64,000 bases of DNA from Planococcus sp. MER TA 32b (lineage in GTDB: Bacteria > Bacillota > Bacilli > Bacillales_A > Planococcaceae). The DNA lies in assembly GCA_023715185.1 (NCBI GenBank), contig JAMCAN010000004.1:112295-176294 (forward strand), written 5' to 3'. Each line of letters opens with the position of its first letter. Position 1 is the stretch's first letter. The notes beneath the pieces were generated by a model. That model worked only from the letters and a program-made list of their open reading frames with translations. It did no database searches and was not told the DNA's origin. The translations under genes were made by a program, and so were the position numbers. Of this stretch, positions 56,422-64,000 are shown in pieces.

Positions 56422-57966
56422 ATGATTCCCTACAAACACGAACCATTCACAGATTTCTCGATCGACAAGAACCGCAACGATTATTTGGAAGGCTTGAAAA
56501 CTGTCGAGGCATACCTTGGCCAGGACTATCCATTGATCATCGGTGGAGAGCGAGTTACAACTGACGATAAAATTGTTTCATTCAACCCGGCAAATAAAGA
56601 AGAGATTATTGGCCGAGTTTCAAAATCAAACAGAGAATTGGCTGAAAAAGCGATGCAATCTGCTGATGAAGCCTTTAAAACTTGGAAGAAAGTAAAACCT
56701 GAAGTACGTGCAGATGTATTGTTCAGAGCAGCGGCAATCATCCGCCGCCGCAAGCATGAATTTTCGGCTCTTTTAACGAAAGAAGCAGGCAAGCCATGGA
56801 ACGAGGCGGATGCGGATACTGCAGAAGCAATCGATTTCCTTGAATATTACGGCCGTCAAATGCTTAAGATGAAAGACGGTATGCCAATGGAAAGCCGTCC
56901 GGGCGAATACAACCGCTATGATTATATTCCTCTTGGAGTAGGCGTTGTCATTTCTCCTTGGAACTTCGCATTTGCCATTATGGCCGGTACGACTGTTGCG
57001 GCAATGGTTGCAGGCAACACAGTACTATTGAAACCAGCTTCTACAACACCTGTAGTAGCATATAAATTCATCGAAGTGCTTGAAGAAGCAGGCATGCCAA
57101 AAGGCGTCGTTAACTACATTCCAGGACCAGGTTCTGAAGTGGGCGACTACCTTGTGGACCACCCGAATACTCGCTTCATCTCATTCACAGGCTCTAAAGA
57201 AGTAGGACTTCGCATCGCGGAACGTTCTGCAAAAGTGAATGAAGGCCAAATCTGGATGAAACGCCTGATTGCTGAAATGGGCGGTAAAAATACGATGGTC
57301 ATCGATTCTGATGGCGACCTTGAACTTGCAGCACAGTCGATTGTAAAATCTGCATTCGGTTTCAGCGGACAGAAATGTTCTGCGGGATCCCGTGCGGTAA
57401 TCGTGGAAGACGCTTACGATCAAGTTCTTGAACGTGTTATCGAACTGACAAAAGAATTGACTATCGGTGATCCGGTTGATCAGAACAATTATATGGGCCC
57501 AGTTATTGACGGCAACTCTTATAAGAAAATCATGGATTATATCGAAATCGGTAAAGGTGAAGGCCGCTTAGTTGCTGGCGGAGACGGAGACGATTCGAAA
57601 GGTTTCTTCGTGAACCCTACAGTTTTCGCTGACCTTGATCCGAAAGCGCGCATCATGCAGGAAGAAATCTTCGGGCCGGTTGTCGGTTTGATGAAAGCGA
57701 AAGATTTCAAGGAAGCCATCGATATCGCCAACAACACAGAATATGGATTGACTGGCGGAGTTGTAACGAACAACCGTGAACACCTTGAATACGCGCGTGA
57801 AGAATTCCACGTCGGTAACCTATACTTCAACCGTGGATGCACCGGCGCAATCGTCGGCTATCAATCATTCGGCGGATTCAACATGTCGGGTACAGATTCA
57901 AAAGCGGGCGGACCTGATTACATCGCGCTTCACATGCAAGCGAAAACAACTTCTGAAATGTTCTAA
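56422..57966 (+). CDS. rocA: L-glutamate gamma-semialdehyde dehydrogenase RocA
   Basis: 514-residue NAD-dependent 1-pyrroline-5-carboxylate dehydrogenase, which turns glutamate semialdehyde from ornithine/proline breakdown into glutamate. Cofactor/catalytic motifs: [31 protein letters not shown], catalytic Glu in [12 protein letters not shown] and catalytic Cys in [10 protein letters not shown]. Start ATG 56422 follows CAAGGAGGATT. First gene of rocA-rocD. Confidence 0.96.
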   Translation: MIPYKHEPFTDFSIDKNRNDYLEGLKTVEAYLGQDYPLIIGGERVTTDDKIVSFNPANKEEIIGRVSKSNRELAEKAMQSADEAFKTWKKVKPEVRADVLFRAAAIIRRRKHEFSALLTKEAGKPWNEADADTAEAIDFLEYYGRQMLKMKDGMPMESRPGEYNRYDYIPLGVGVVISPWNFAFAIMAGTTVAAMVAGNTVLLKPASTTPVVAYKFIEVLEEAGMPKGVVNYIPGPGSEVGDYLVDHPNTRFISFTGSKEVGLRIAERSAKVNEGQIWMKRLIAEMGGKNTMVIDSDGDLELAAQSIVKSAFGFSGQKCSAGSRAVIVEDAYDQVLERVIELTKELTIGDPVDQNNYMGPVIDGNSYKKIMDYIEIGKGEGRLVAGGDGDDSKGFFVNPTVFADLDPKARIMQEEIFGPVVGLMKAKDFKEAIDIANNTEYGLTGGVVTNNREHLEYAREEFHVGNLYFNRGCTGAIVGYQSFGGFNMSGTDSKAGGPDYIALHMQAKTTSEMF

Positions 57967-57998
57967 TCAGCATTTAAAAGGGTAAGTAAATATTGACG

Positions 57999-58028
57999 AA
58001 AAGGCAGACTGATGGTCTGCCTTTTTCA
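57999..58028 (+). terminator. Terminator-like hairpin between rocA and rocD
   Basis: AAAAGGCAGAC-TGATG-GTCTGCCTTTTT, 32 bp after rocA; the rocD ribosome-binding site follows directly. It may attenuate rocD or act as a processing/stability element. Confidence 0.7.
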
Positions 58029-58044
58029 AAAGGAGGAATTATTA

Positions 58045-59238
58045 ATGACGAAAACACAGGATATCATCAACCAAACCGAAAAATACGGCGCACCGAACTA
58101 TCATCCGCTGCCGATTGTAATTGCGGAAGCGGAAGGTGTATGGGTAAAAGATCCGGAAGGCAATAAATTCATGGATATGCTGTCTGCGTATTCCGCAGTC
58201 AACCAGGGCCACAGACATCCGAAAATCATCCAGGCGCTGAAAGATCAGGCAGATCGTGTAACGCTGACATCACGCGCTTTCCATAATGATATGCTGGCAC
58301 CTTGGTACGAAATGATCTGCAAAGTGTCCGGCAAAGAAATGGCTCTCCCTATGAATACTGGGGCAGAAGCGGTGGAAACTGCTGTAAAAGCTGCTCGCCG
58401 CTGGGCTTATAACGTTAAAGGCGTTGAAGAAGATAAAGCAGAGATCATCGCTTGTGAAGGCAACTTCCATGGCCGTACAATGACCGCTGTTTCATTGTCA
58501 TCGGATCCTGAATACCGCAAAGGCTTTGGGCCTATGCTTCCTGGCATCAACATTGTTCCTTTCGGCGATTTGGACGCTCTTAAAAATGCGATTACTCCTA
58601 ATACTGCTGCATTCCTGATCGAACCGATCCAGGGCGAAGCGGGAATCATCATTCCGCCCCCAGGATTCCTGAAAGCTGCAAGAGAGCTTTGCCGCGAAAA
58701 CAATGTCCTTTTCATCGCAGATGAAATCCAGGCAGGACTTGGCCGTACAGGCAAAATGTTCGCTTGTGAATGGGAAGACGTTGACCCGGATATGTATATT
58801 CTGGGCAAAGCACTTGGAGGCGGCGTATTCCCGATTTCATGTGTTGTAGCTGATGACGAAATCCTTGGCGTTTTCAACCCGGGATCCCACGGCTCCACAT
58901 TCGGCGGAAACCCATTGGCATGCGCAGTTTCCATCGCGTCTATCGAAGTTCTGCAGGACGAAAAGCTGGCTGACCGTTCACAGGAGCTGGGTGAGTACTT
59001 CATGAACCAGTTAAAGGAAATTTCACATCCTTCCATTAAAGAAGTGCGCGGACGCGGTTTGTTCATCGGAATGGAGTTAAATGAAGCTGCGCGTCCTTAT
59101 TGTGAAGAATTGAAGGAACTTGGTTTGTTGTGCAAAGAAACCCATGATACAGTAATCCGTTTCGCGCCACCTTTAATTATCAGTAAAGAAGATCTTGACT
59201 GGGCTTTGGAGCGGATCCGTAAAGTATTCGCTAAATAA
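58045..59238 (+). CDS. rocD: Ornithine aminotransferase RocD
   Basis: 397-residue class III PLP aminotransferase converting ornithine plus 2-oxoglutarate to glutamate semialdehyde plus glutamate. Visible: [56 protein letters not shown] and the PLP Lys in [13 protein letters not shown]. Start ATG 58045 follows AAAGGAGGAATT. Its product is the substrate of RocA. Confidence 0.96.
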   Translation: MTKTQDIINQTEKYGAPNYHPLPIVIAEAEGVWVKDPEGNKFMDMLSAYSAVNQGHRHPKIIQALKDQADRVTLTSRAFHNDMLAPWYEMICKVSGKEMALPMNTGAEAVETAVKAARRWAYNVKGVEEDKAEIIACEGNFHGRTMTAVSLSSDPEYRKGFGPMLPGINIVPFGDLDALKNAITPNTAAFLIEPIQGEAGIIIPPPGFLKAARELCRENNVLFIADEIQAGLGRTGKMFACEWEDVDPDMYILGKALGGGVFPISCVVADDEILGVFNPGSHGSTFGGNPLACAVSIASIEVLQDEKLADRSQELGEYFMNQLKEISHPSIKEVRGRGLFIGMELNEAARPYCEELKELGLLCKETHDTVIRFAPPLIISKEDLDWALERIRKVFAK

Positions 59239-59320
59239 TATCTGTATGGCAAAGGCTTGATGAATTGTGTTACACTGTATGCGGAGTAATTACTAAAATA
59301 CAAAGAGGCGAACTAATAAA

Positions 59321-60565
59321 ATGGCTGAAAACTTGAACTTGTTGACGTCAACGCAGAACGTTATCAGAACTGCATTGGAAAAGCTCGGATACGAAGAATC
59401 GATGTACGAACTACTGAAAGAACCTATGCGAATCATGGAAGTCCGTATTCCAGTTCGTATGGATGATGGAAAAACGAAGGTATTTACCGGATTTCGCGCA
59501 CAGCATAACGACGCGGTAGGACCAACTAAGGGAGGCGTCCGTTTCCACCCTGATGTAAACCGCGAAGAAGTTATGGCTCTTTCCATGTGGATGACTTTAA
59601 AATGTGGTATTGTCGACCTTCCTTATGGCGGGGGTAAAGGCGGAATCATTTGCGATCCACGTGAAATGTCCATGCACGAGATTGAAAAGTTGAGCCGCGG
59701 CTATGTCCGTGCCATCAGTCAGATAGTTGGACCGAACAAAGATATTCCTGCACCGGACGTCTTTACGAATTCACAAATTATGGCCTGGATGTTCGATGAG
59801 TACAGCAAAATTGATGAATTTAATTCCCCTGGTTTCATTACAGGAAAGCCGATTGTACTTGGCGGATCGCAGGGACGCGATAAAGCGACTGCGCAGGGCG
59901 TTACAATTGTCATCAATGAAGCAGCTAAAAAACGTGGCCTTGATATGAAGGGCGCGCGTGTAGTAATCCAGGGATTCGGCAACGCCGGCAGTTTCCTAGC
60001 GAAGTTCCTTCACGATGCGGGAGCTAAAGTAGTCGGGATCTCTGACGCATATGGTGCGCTGCACGATCCGAACGGTTTGGATATTGATTACCTTCTTGAT
60101 CGCCGTGACAGTTTCGGAACGGTGACAAATCTGTTCGACAATACGATTACAAACAAAGAGTTGTTTGAACTTGATTGTGATATCCTTGTGCCTGCTGCAA
60201 TCTCTAACCAGATTACAGTGGAAAACGCGAATGATATCAAAGCTTCCATCGTAGTGGAAGCAGCCAATGGCCCTACGACATCAGAAGCGACAAAAATGCT
60301 TACTGACCGTGGAATCCTGTTGGTGCCTGATGTTCTGGCAAGTGCCGGCGGTGTTACTGTATCTTATTTCGAATGGGTGCAGAACAACCAAGGCTATTAC
60401 TGGACACAGGAAGAAGTCGACGAAAGACTCAACAAGAAACTGGTTGACGCTTTCGAAAACATTTACAATGTCGCTACTACCCGCAACATCGACATGCGCC
60501 TCGCCGCCTATATGGTCGGAGCCCGCAGAACAGCAGAAGCTGCCCGCTTCCGGGGCTGGGTATAA
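59321..60565 (+). CDS. gudB: NAD-specific glutamate dehydrogenase (RocG/GudB type)
   Basis: 414-residue hexameric glutamate dehydrogenase that deaminates glutamate to 2-oxoglutarate, finishing the route begun by RocD and RocA. Substrate domain GPTKGGVRFHPDV and catalytic Lys region LPYGGGKGGIICDP; nucleotide site VVIQGFGNAGSFLAKFL. No internal duplication of the kind that inactivates laboratory-strain B. subtilis gudB was seen. RocG and GudB cannot be separated by sequence reading alone. Start ATG 59321 follows AAAGAGGCG. Confidence 0.93.
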   Translation: MAENLNLLTSTQNVIRTALEKLGYEESMYELLKEPMRIMEVRIPVRMDDGKTKVFTGFRAQHNDAVGPTKGGVRFHPDVNREEVMALSMWMTLKCGIVDLPYGGGKGGIICDPREMSMHEIEKLSRGYVRAISQIVGPNKDIPAPDVFTNSQIMAWMFDEYSKIDEFNSPGFITGKPIVLGGSQGRDKATAQGVTIVINEAAKKRGLDMKGARVVIQGFGNAGSFLAKFLHDAGAKVVGISDAYGALHDPNGLDIDYLLDRRDSFGTVTNLFDNTITNKELFELDCDILVPAAISNQITVENANDIKASIVVEAANGPTTSEATKMLTDRGILLVPDVLASAGGVTVSYFEWVQNNQGYYWTQEEVDERLNKKLVDAFENIYNVATTRNIDMRLAAYMVGARRTAEAARFRGWV

Positions 60566-60574
60566 ACTTCTATA

Positions 60575-60612
60575 AAGAACCGCCTGGATTTCATATCCAG
60601 GCGGTTTTTCTA
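60575..60612 (+). terminator. Terminator after glutamate dehydrogenase
   Basis: AACCGCCTGGAT/ATCCAGGCGGTT perfect hairpin with T-run. Confidence 0.9.
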
Positions 60613-60678
60613 ATCCAATCTTTTGCAATTGAAAAACAGAAGCTACATAATAAATGAGGAAAAGGAGGCTGATTTATT

Positions 60679-61842
60679 TTGAATAAATTCACATTTTACA
60701 ACCCGGTAAAACTGATTTTCGGTAAAGGCCAGTTGGAAACCATTAAATCTGAATTGCCTAAATATGGGAATAAGGTACTTGTAGTTTATGGTGGTGGCAG
60801 CATCAAGAAAAACGGTCTGTATGATGAAGTTATGGAAACTTTGGCTTCTGCAAATATGGAAGTATTTGAACTTGCGGGCGTAGAGCCGAATCCTCGATTA
60901 TCCACAGCGAAAAGAGGCATCGAAATCTGCAAACAAGAGAATATCGACGTTCTATTGGCTGTTGGCGGAGGTTCAGTTATCGACTGTACAAAACTCATTG
61001 CCTCAGGAGCTAAATATGACGGGGACGCCTGGGACTTTGTTTCCCGTAAAGCACAGCCTAAAGAGGCCTTGCCCTTCGGAACAGTATTGACGCTCGCTGC
61101 GACAGGATCCGAGATGAATGCCGGATCAGTTATTACTAATGAAGAAACTCAAGAAAAATATGGTTGGGGGAGCCCGCTTTCATTCCCGAAATTTTCGGTA
61201 CTGGACCCTACATATACAATGACCGTTCCTGAAGATCAAACGGTCTACGGAATCGTTGATATGATGTCCCACATGTTCGAGCAATATTTCCACAACGCCA
61301 CTAATACGCCAGTGCAGGATCAAATGATCGAAGGTGTATTGCGTGCAGTGATCGATACGGCTCCGAAGCTGATGGAAGACCTGCAGAGTCATGAGCACAG
61401 AGAAACGATTTTATTTGCCGGAACTATGGGATTGAATAATTTCCTGCAAATGGGTTATAACGGAGACTGGGCGACGCACAATATCGAACATGCTGTGTCA
61501 GCAGTTTACGATATCCCTCATGCCGGGGGATTGGCAATTCTGTTCCCGCATTGGATGCGCCATAATGTCAAAGTGAATCCGGAGAGATTCGCTCAATTGG
61601 CTGTCCGCGTTTTCGGAGTTGACAGCGAAGGGAAGTCCGACGAAGAAACGTCTATGGAAGGCATCGATCGTTTATCCGCTTTCTGGACATCGCTTGGTGC
61701 TCCGTCGAAACTCGAAGACTACAAGATTGATGATGCCAATTTCGAATCCATCATCGAAAAAACTTTGGTGTATGGAGAGTTTGGCAACTTCAACAAACTG
61801 AATGACAAAGACGTACGCGAAATTCTTCAGGCGTCTCTATAA
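60679..61842 (+). CDS. yugJ: Iron-containing alcohol dehydrogenase (YugJ/BdhA-like)
   Basis: 387 residues, group III Fe-ADH, NADH-dependent butanol dehydrogenase type. [20 protein letters not shown] binds cofactor, [13 protein letters not shown] is the family signature, metal ligands lie in [14 protein letters not shown] and in [19 protein letters not shown]. The start is TTG 60679 with AAAGGAGG ten bases upstream. Next to yugI-type genes as in B. subtilis. The in vivo substrate is unknown. Confidence 0.92.
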   Translation: MNKFTFYNPVKLIFGKGQLETIKSELPKYGNKVLVVYGGGSIKKNGLYDEVMETLASANMEVFELAGVEPNPRLSTAKRGIEICKQENIDVLLAVGGGSVIDCTKLIASGAKYDGDAWDFVSRKAQPKEALPFGTVLTLAATGSEMNAGSVITNEETQEKYGWGSPLSFPKFSVLDPTYTMTVPEDQTVYGIVDMMSHMFEQYFHNATNTPVQDQMIEGVLRAVIDTAPKLMEDLQSHEHRETILFAGTMGLNNFLQMGYNGDWATHNIEHAVSAVYDIPHAGGLAILFPHWMRHNVKVNPERFAQLAVRVFGVDSEGKSDEETSMEGIDRLSAFWTSLGAPSKLEDYKIDDANFESIIEKTLVYGEFGNFNKLNDKDVREILQASL

Positions 61843-61848
61843 AACTAA

Positions 61849-61884
61849 AACTGCTTGAGCTAACCAGCTCAAGCAGTTTTTTTT
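61849..61884. terminator. Terminator between Fe-ADH and mgtC
   Basis: AACTGCTTGAGCT/AGCTCAAGCAGTT hairpin with a T-run longer than eight; serves convergent genes. Confidence 0.9.
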
Positions 61885-62622
61885 TTAATTGGTGATTTCA
61901 ATATCCACCTGTTCAACATGCTTTATAGAGTACAGATCCTGATATAAATCTAAAGTATCTTTATCTTGAAGAAATGAAACACGGATGAATAATTCGTGTA
62001 AACCTGACCCTGTATTTTTTTCATTATTGGGATGGCTGATTGAAATGCCTTCAATAGAGATCCCGGATTTTTTCAGTTCTTCAATGACAGATTTGATGTA
62101 TTGTCTTTCCAATATGAAAATTCTGACTGTCGCCTCAGTCATCCTAAGTCGGGAAGGTCCCAATTTTGTCATCAAAGGCGGCAATAATTCTATTGATAAC
62201 AAAACTATAAGAACGGCAAGAGCGGCCTCTAAATAAAATCCTGCCGCTACTGAGATGCCGATGCCGCCGGCTCCCCATATCATTGCGGCAGTCGTCAGGC
62301 CGGAAATCGAATCGTTGCCTCTCTTGAGTATCACACCGGCGCCAAGGAAACCGATGCCAGAGACAATCTGTGCCGCCAAACGTAAGGGGTCCATCGTAAT
62401 ATTTACATTTTCATATTCGCTTCCTTGGGCAATATATGCAGACTCGATCGAAATAATTGTCAGCAAACAGCTGAATGTTGAAATCACCACACTTGTTTTC
62501 AAGCCCACCGGTTTTCTTTTTAACTCTCTTTCTAATCCGATAACCAAACTGAGTGCAGCAGCAATCAGGAGTTTCAGAAAAGTTTCTAATGAAGAAATCT
62601 GTAAAGCGCTGAAAAATTCCAT
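61885..62622 (-). CDS. MgtC/SapB-family membrane protein
   Basis: 245 residues: four to five N-terminal spans with LSLVIGLERELKRKPVGLKT and GIGFLGAGVILKRGNDSISG, both family hallmarks, and a C-terminal ACT-like cytoplasmic domain. Related to MgtC, which modulates membrane ATPase and magnesium homeostasis; the exact role here is unknown. ATG 62622 follows GCGGGGGTT; the extension to 62685 lacks a start signal. Confidence 0.9.
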   Translation of the reverse strand: MEFFSALQISSLETFLKLLIAAALSLVIGLERELKRKPVGLKTSVVISTFSCLLTIISIESAYIAQGSEYENVNITMDPLRLAAQIVSGIGFLGAGVILKRGNDSISGLTTAAMIWGAGGIGISVAAGFYLEAALAVLIVLLSIELLPPLMTKLGPSRLRMTEATVRIFILERQYIKSVIEELKKSGISIEGISISHPNNEKNTGSGLHELFIRVSFLQDKDTLDLYQDLYSIKHVEQVDIEITN

Positions 62623-62727
62623 GAATAAACCCCCGCTCGTTATTTCGTGATTGCTTCTATTACATTGAAATGGCAAACTAATCAATAATGATTTAAATAT
62701 TTATAGATGAAAATTCGAGGTGCAACC

Positions 62728-63630
62728 ATGGAAAAACCTGCAATCCATCCATACATGCCAATAATAATTGGAGTTATTTCAGTAGCTATGTCGGCTATCT
62801 TTGTGAAAATGACAGTGGCAGATTCCGGAGTTACTGCTTTCTACCGGATGCTATTTTCAATCCTTATAATGAGTCCGGTATTCTTTTTAAAATATACCCA
62901 CGAATTAAAGAAGCTAAGCAAAAGAGATTGGGGCTTCACGACAATAGCGGGAATCTTCCTGGCATTCCATTTTATTTTATGGTTCGAGTCGTTAAACTAT
63001 ACTTCTGTGGCGAGTTCTACAGTCTTGGTAACTTTGCAGCCGCTATTTGCTTTTGCCGGAACATACTTTTTCTTTAAAGAAAGCTTGTCTATCAAAACAA
63101 TTGTTTCAGCGCTCATAGCAATAGGAGGAAGTGTGCTTATTGCATACGGTGATTTTCAAATAAGCGGGCAGGCTTTGTTTGGCGATATCTTGGCATTGAT
63201 AGCCTGTGCGCTGATAACAGCTTATTTATTATTCGGCCAGGATATCCGTAAACGGCTCTCATTGATGACATATACATTTGTTGTCTATGGTGTAAGTACA
63301 ATAACATTATTCTTCTATATAATTATTAAAGGGGAATCATTCGGACCGTACCCAGCTCAGGAATGGATGTGGTTTATTCTTCTGGCTTTGATTCCAAACT
63401 TGTTTGGTCACACATTATTTAATTGGGCGTTAAAGTGGGTAAGTACCAATGTCATTTCAATAGCTATACTTTTTGAACCGGTTGGTGCGGCAATCCTAGC
63501 GTATTTCATACTCGGTGAACTGTTGAGCGCCAGTCAGATTATCGGTGGAACCGTAGTGATCACAGGCATTCTCTTTTTCATAATCGACTATGAAAAAATT
63601 AAAAAAATCTTTTTTAAGGTTTTCCCTTGA
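62728..63630 (+). CDS. EamA/DMT-family transporter
   Basis: 300 residues, ten spans arranged as two EamA repeats: IGVISVAMSAIFVKMTVADS and LNYTSVASSTVLVTLQPLFA in the first, LLFGQDIRKRLSLMTYTFVV and WVSTNVISIAILFEPVGAAI in the second. Probable metabolite exporter; substrate unknown. ATG 62728 follows CGAGGTGCAA. No terminator clear before the rRNA promoter. Confidence 0.9.
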   Translation: MEKPAIHPYMPIIIGVISVAMSAIFVKMTVADSGVTAFYRMLFSILIMSPVFFLKYTHELKKLSKRDWGFTTIAGIFLAFHFILWFESLNYTSVASSTVLVTLQPLFAFAGTYFFFKESLSIKTIVSALIAIGGSVLIAYGDFQISGQALFGDILALIACALITAYLLFGQDIRKRLSLMTYTFVVYGVSTITLFFYIIIKGESFGPYPAQEWMWFILLALIPNLFGHTLFNWALKWVSTNVISIAILFEPVGAAILAYFILGELLSASQIIGGTVVITGILFFIIDYEKIKKIFFKVFP

Positions 63631-63990
63631 TTTTTTATCGTCAGGGGTTTATATTAATACATGTCCTTAAAAACACCTCGAAAAAATATTTTAAAATAGT
63701 ATTGACTTCGAAGTTAGAATAGGATATATTAATAAAGTCGCCAATGAGCGCGGCGCTAACATTTGAACCTTGAAAACTGAACAGCAAAACGTCAACAAGA
63801 GACGTCACGAGCGCCTTGGCGCGAGAACGGCTTTTGCGATGGTCGCCTCCGGGCGATCGGAGCACAGCCTTCAAACTTCTTGGGTTCGTGACTTAACTTA
63901 CTGATCAGCACTTGTGCAGATCAAAGCGAATCGCGCTGTCTTCGGACAGGCGATGCGCCAGCAAGGATTTGAGCAATCAAAACCTCTATA
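63631..63990 (+). promoter_or_regulatory. rRNA operon upstream region and leader
   Basis: The 360 bp have no gene. They hold an A/T-rich UP-like tract, one rrn promoter, and a leader of about 250 nt containing CCTTGAAAACTGAACAGCAA, a sequence typical of Bacillales rRNA leaders and spacers. The palindromic stretch near 63840-63860 (GGTCGCCTCCGGGCGATC) may form leader hairpins. Confidence 0.75.
63702..63730 (+). promoter_or_regulatory. rrn promoter
   Basis: TTGACT, exact 17-bp spacer, TATATT, preceded by an A/T-rich tract AAAAAATATTTTAAAATAG that could be an UP element. Confidence 0.8.
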
Positions 63991-64000
63991 ATGGAGAGTT
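63987..64000 (+). rRNA. 16S rRNA gene, first bases only
   Basis: The window ends TAATGGAGAGTT, which matches the 5' start of Bacillales 16S rRNA (continuing TGATCCTGGCTCAG in the family). The mature 5' end is approximate. The gene runs beyond the window. Confidence 0.7.

Overview
ORGANISM. The window looks like a chromosomal segment of a low-to-moderate GC Gram-positive in the Bacillales. Gene order closely follows several Bacillus subtilis blocks: fadN-fadA-fadE-yusI-gcvH-yusF-yusE-metNPQ, sufCDSUB-yunF-yunD, yutD-yutE-yutF-yuzB-yutJ-yuzD-yutI-yutM, yumB-yuiA-yuiB-yuiD-pepA, mrpABCDEFG, and patB-yugE-yugI-yugJ. Strong AGGAGG ribosome-binding sites, lipoprotein boxes, SAM-I and lysine riboswitches and a FadR box fit this. 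Protein style and transporter mix suggest Planococcaceae (Planococcus/Planomicrobium-like); the genus is inference. No phage, integrase, transposase, CRISPR array or tRNA was seen. LAYOUT. 1-4.4 kb: 5'-truncated BCCT transporter, a FEN-type exonuclease, a repeat-bearing gap, then a C39-like/STAS pair and a thioredoxin on the minus strand. 4.6-10.4 kb: fatty-acid beta-oxidation operon fadN-fadA-fadE behind a FadR operator, with a MITE-like element between fadA and fadE. 10.5-15 kb: yusI, gcvH, yusF, yusE, then a SAM-I riboswitch driving metN-metI-metQ. 15-17.4 kb: DAACS symporter, a lipoprotein and a possible 52-residue protein. 17.8-23 kb: sufCDSUB. 23-25.3 kb: DUF72 protein and YunD. 25.4-29.2 kb: lysine riboswitch plus NhaC-type carrier, then an NSS transporter with a MetS-like small subunit. 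29.3-35.4 kb: yut genes, Fe-S assembly proteins (Nfu-like, SufA-like) and two type II NADH dehydrogenase paralogues. 35.6-39.6 kb: YuiA, a YkvI-like carrier, YuiB, YuiD, leucyl aminopeptidase. 39.6-45.4 kb: the seven-gene Mrp antiporter operon. 45.6-51.5 kb: MFS exporter, cyclophilin lipoprotein, PatB, YugE, an XRE regulator and a second NSS transporter. 51.6-54.7 kb: an 874-residue membrane protein with a sigma-factor-like cytoplasmic part, then the S1 protein YugI ending in a 126-bp tandem repeat. 55-60.6 kb: a RocR-like regulator lacking key AAA+ motifs, divergent from rocA-rocD and a glutamate dehydrogenase gene. 60.7-63.6 kb: iron alcohol dehydrogenase, MgtC-like protein, EamA transporter. 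63.7-64 kb: an rRNA promoter and leader, the 16S gene just beginning at the edge. HOW THE GENES FIT TOGETHER. Most of the window is core metabolism: fatty-acid and arginine/ornithine/proline catabolism feeding acetyl-CoA, glutamate and 2-oxoglutarate; Fe-S assembly; NADH reoxidation; sodium/proton homeostasis (Mrp) powering many sodium-coupled carriers. MOST UNUSUAL. (1) The sigma-like single-pass membrane protein at 51598. (2) The RocR-like regulator with no GAFTGA loop. (3) Three related intergenic repeat families, one with terminal inverted repeats in three copies, another abutting stop codons. None is shown to be a wholly new system from sequence alone. Positions of short sites may be off by one base.
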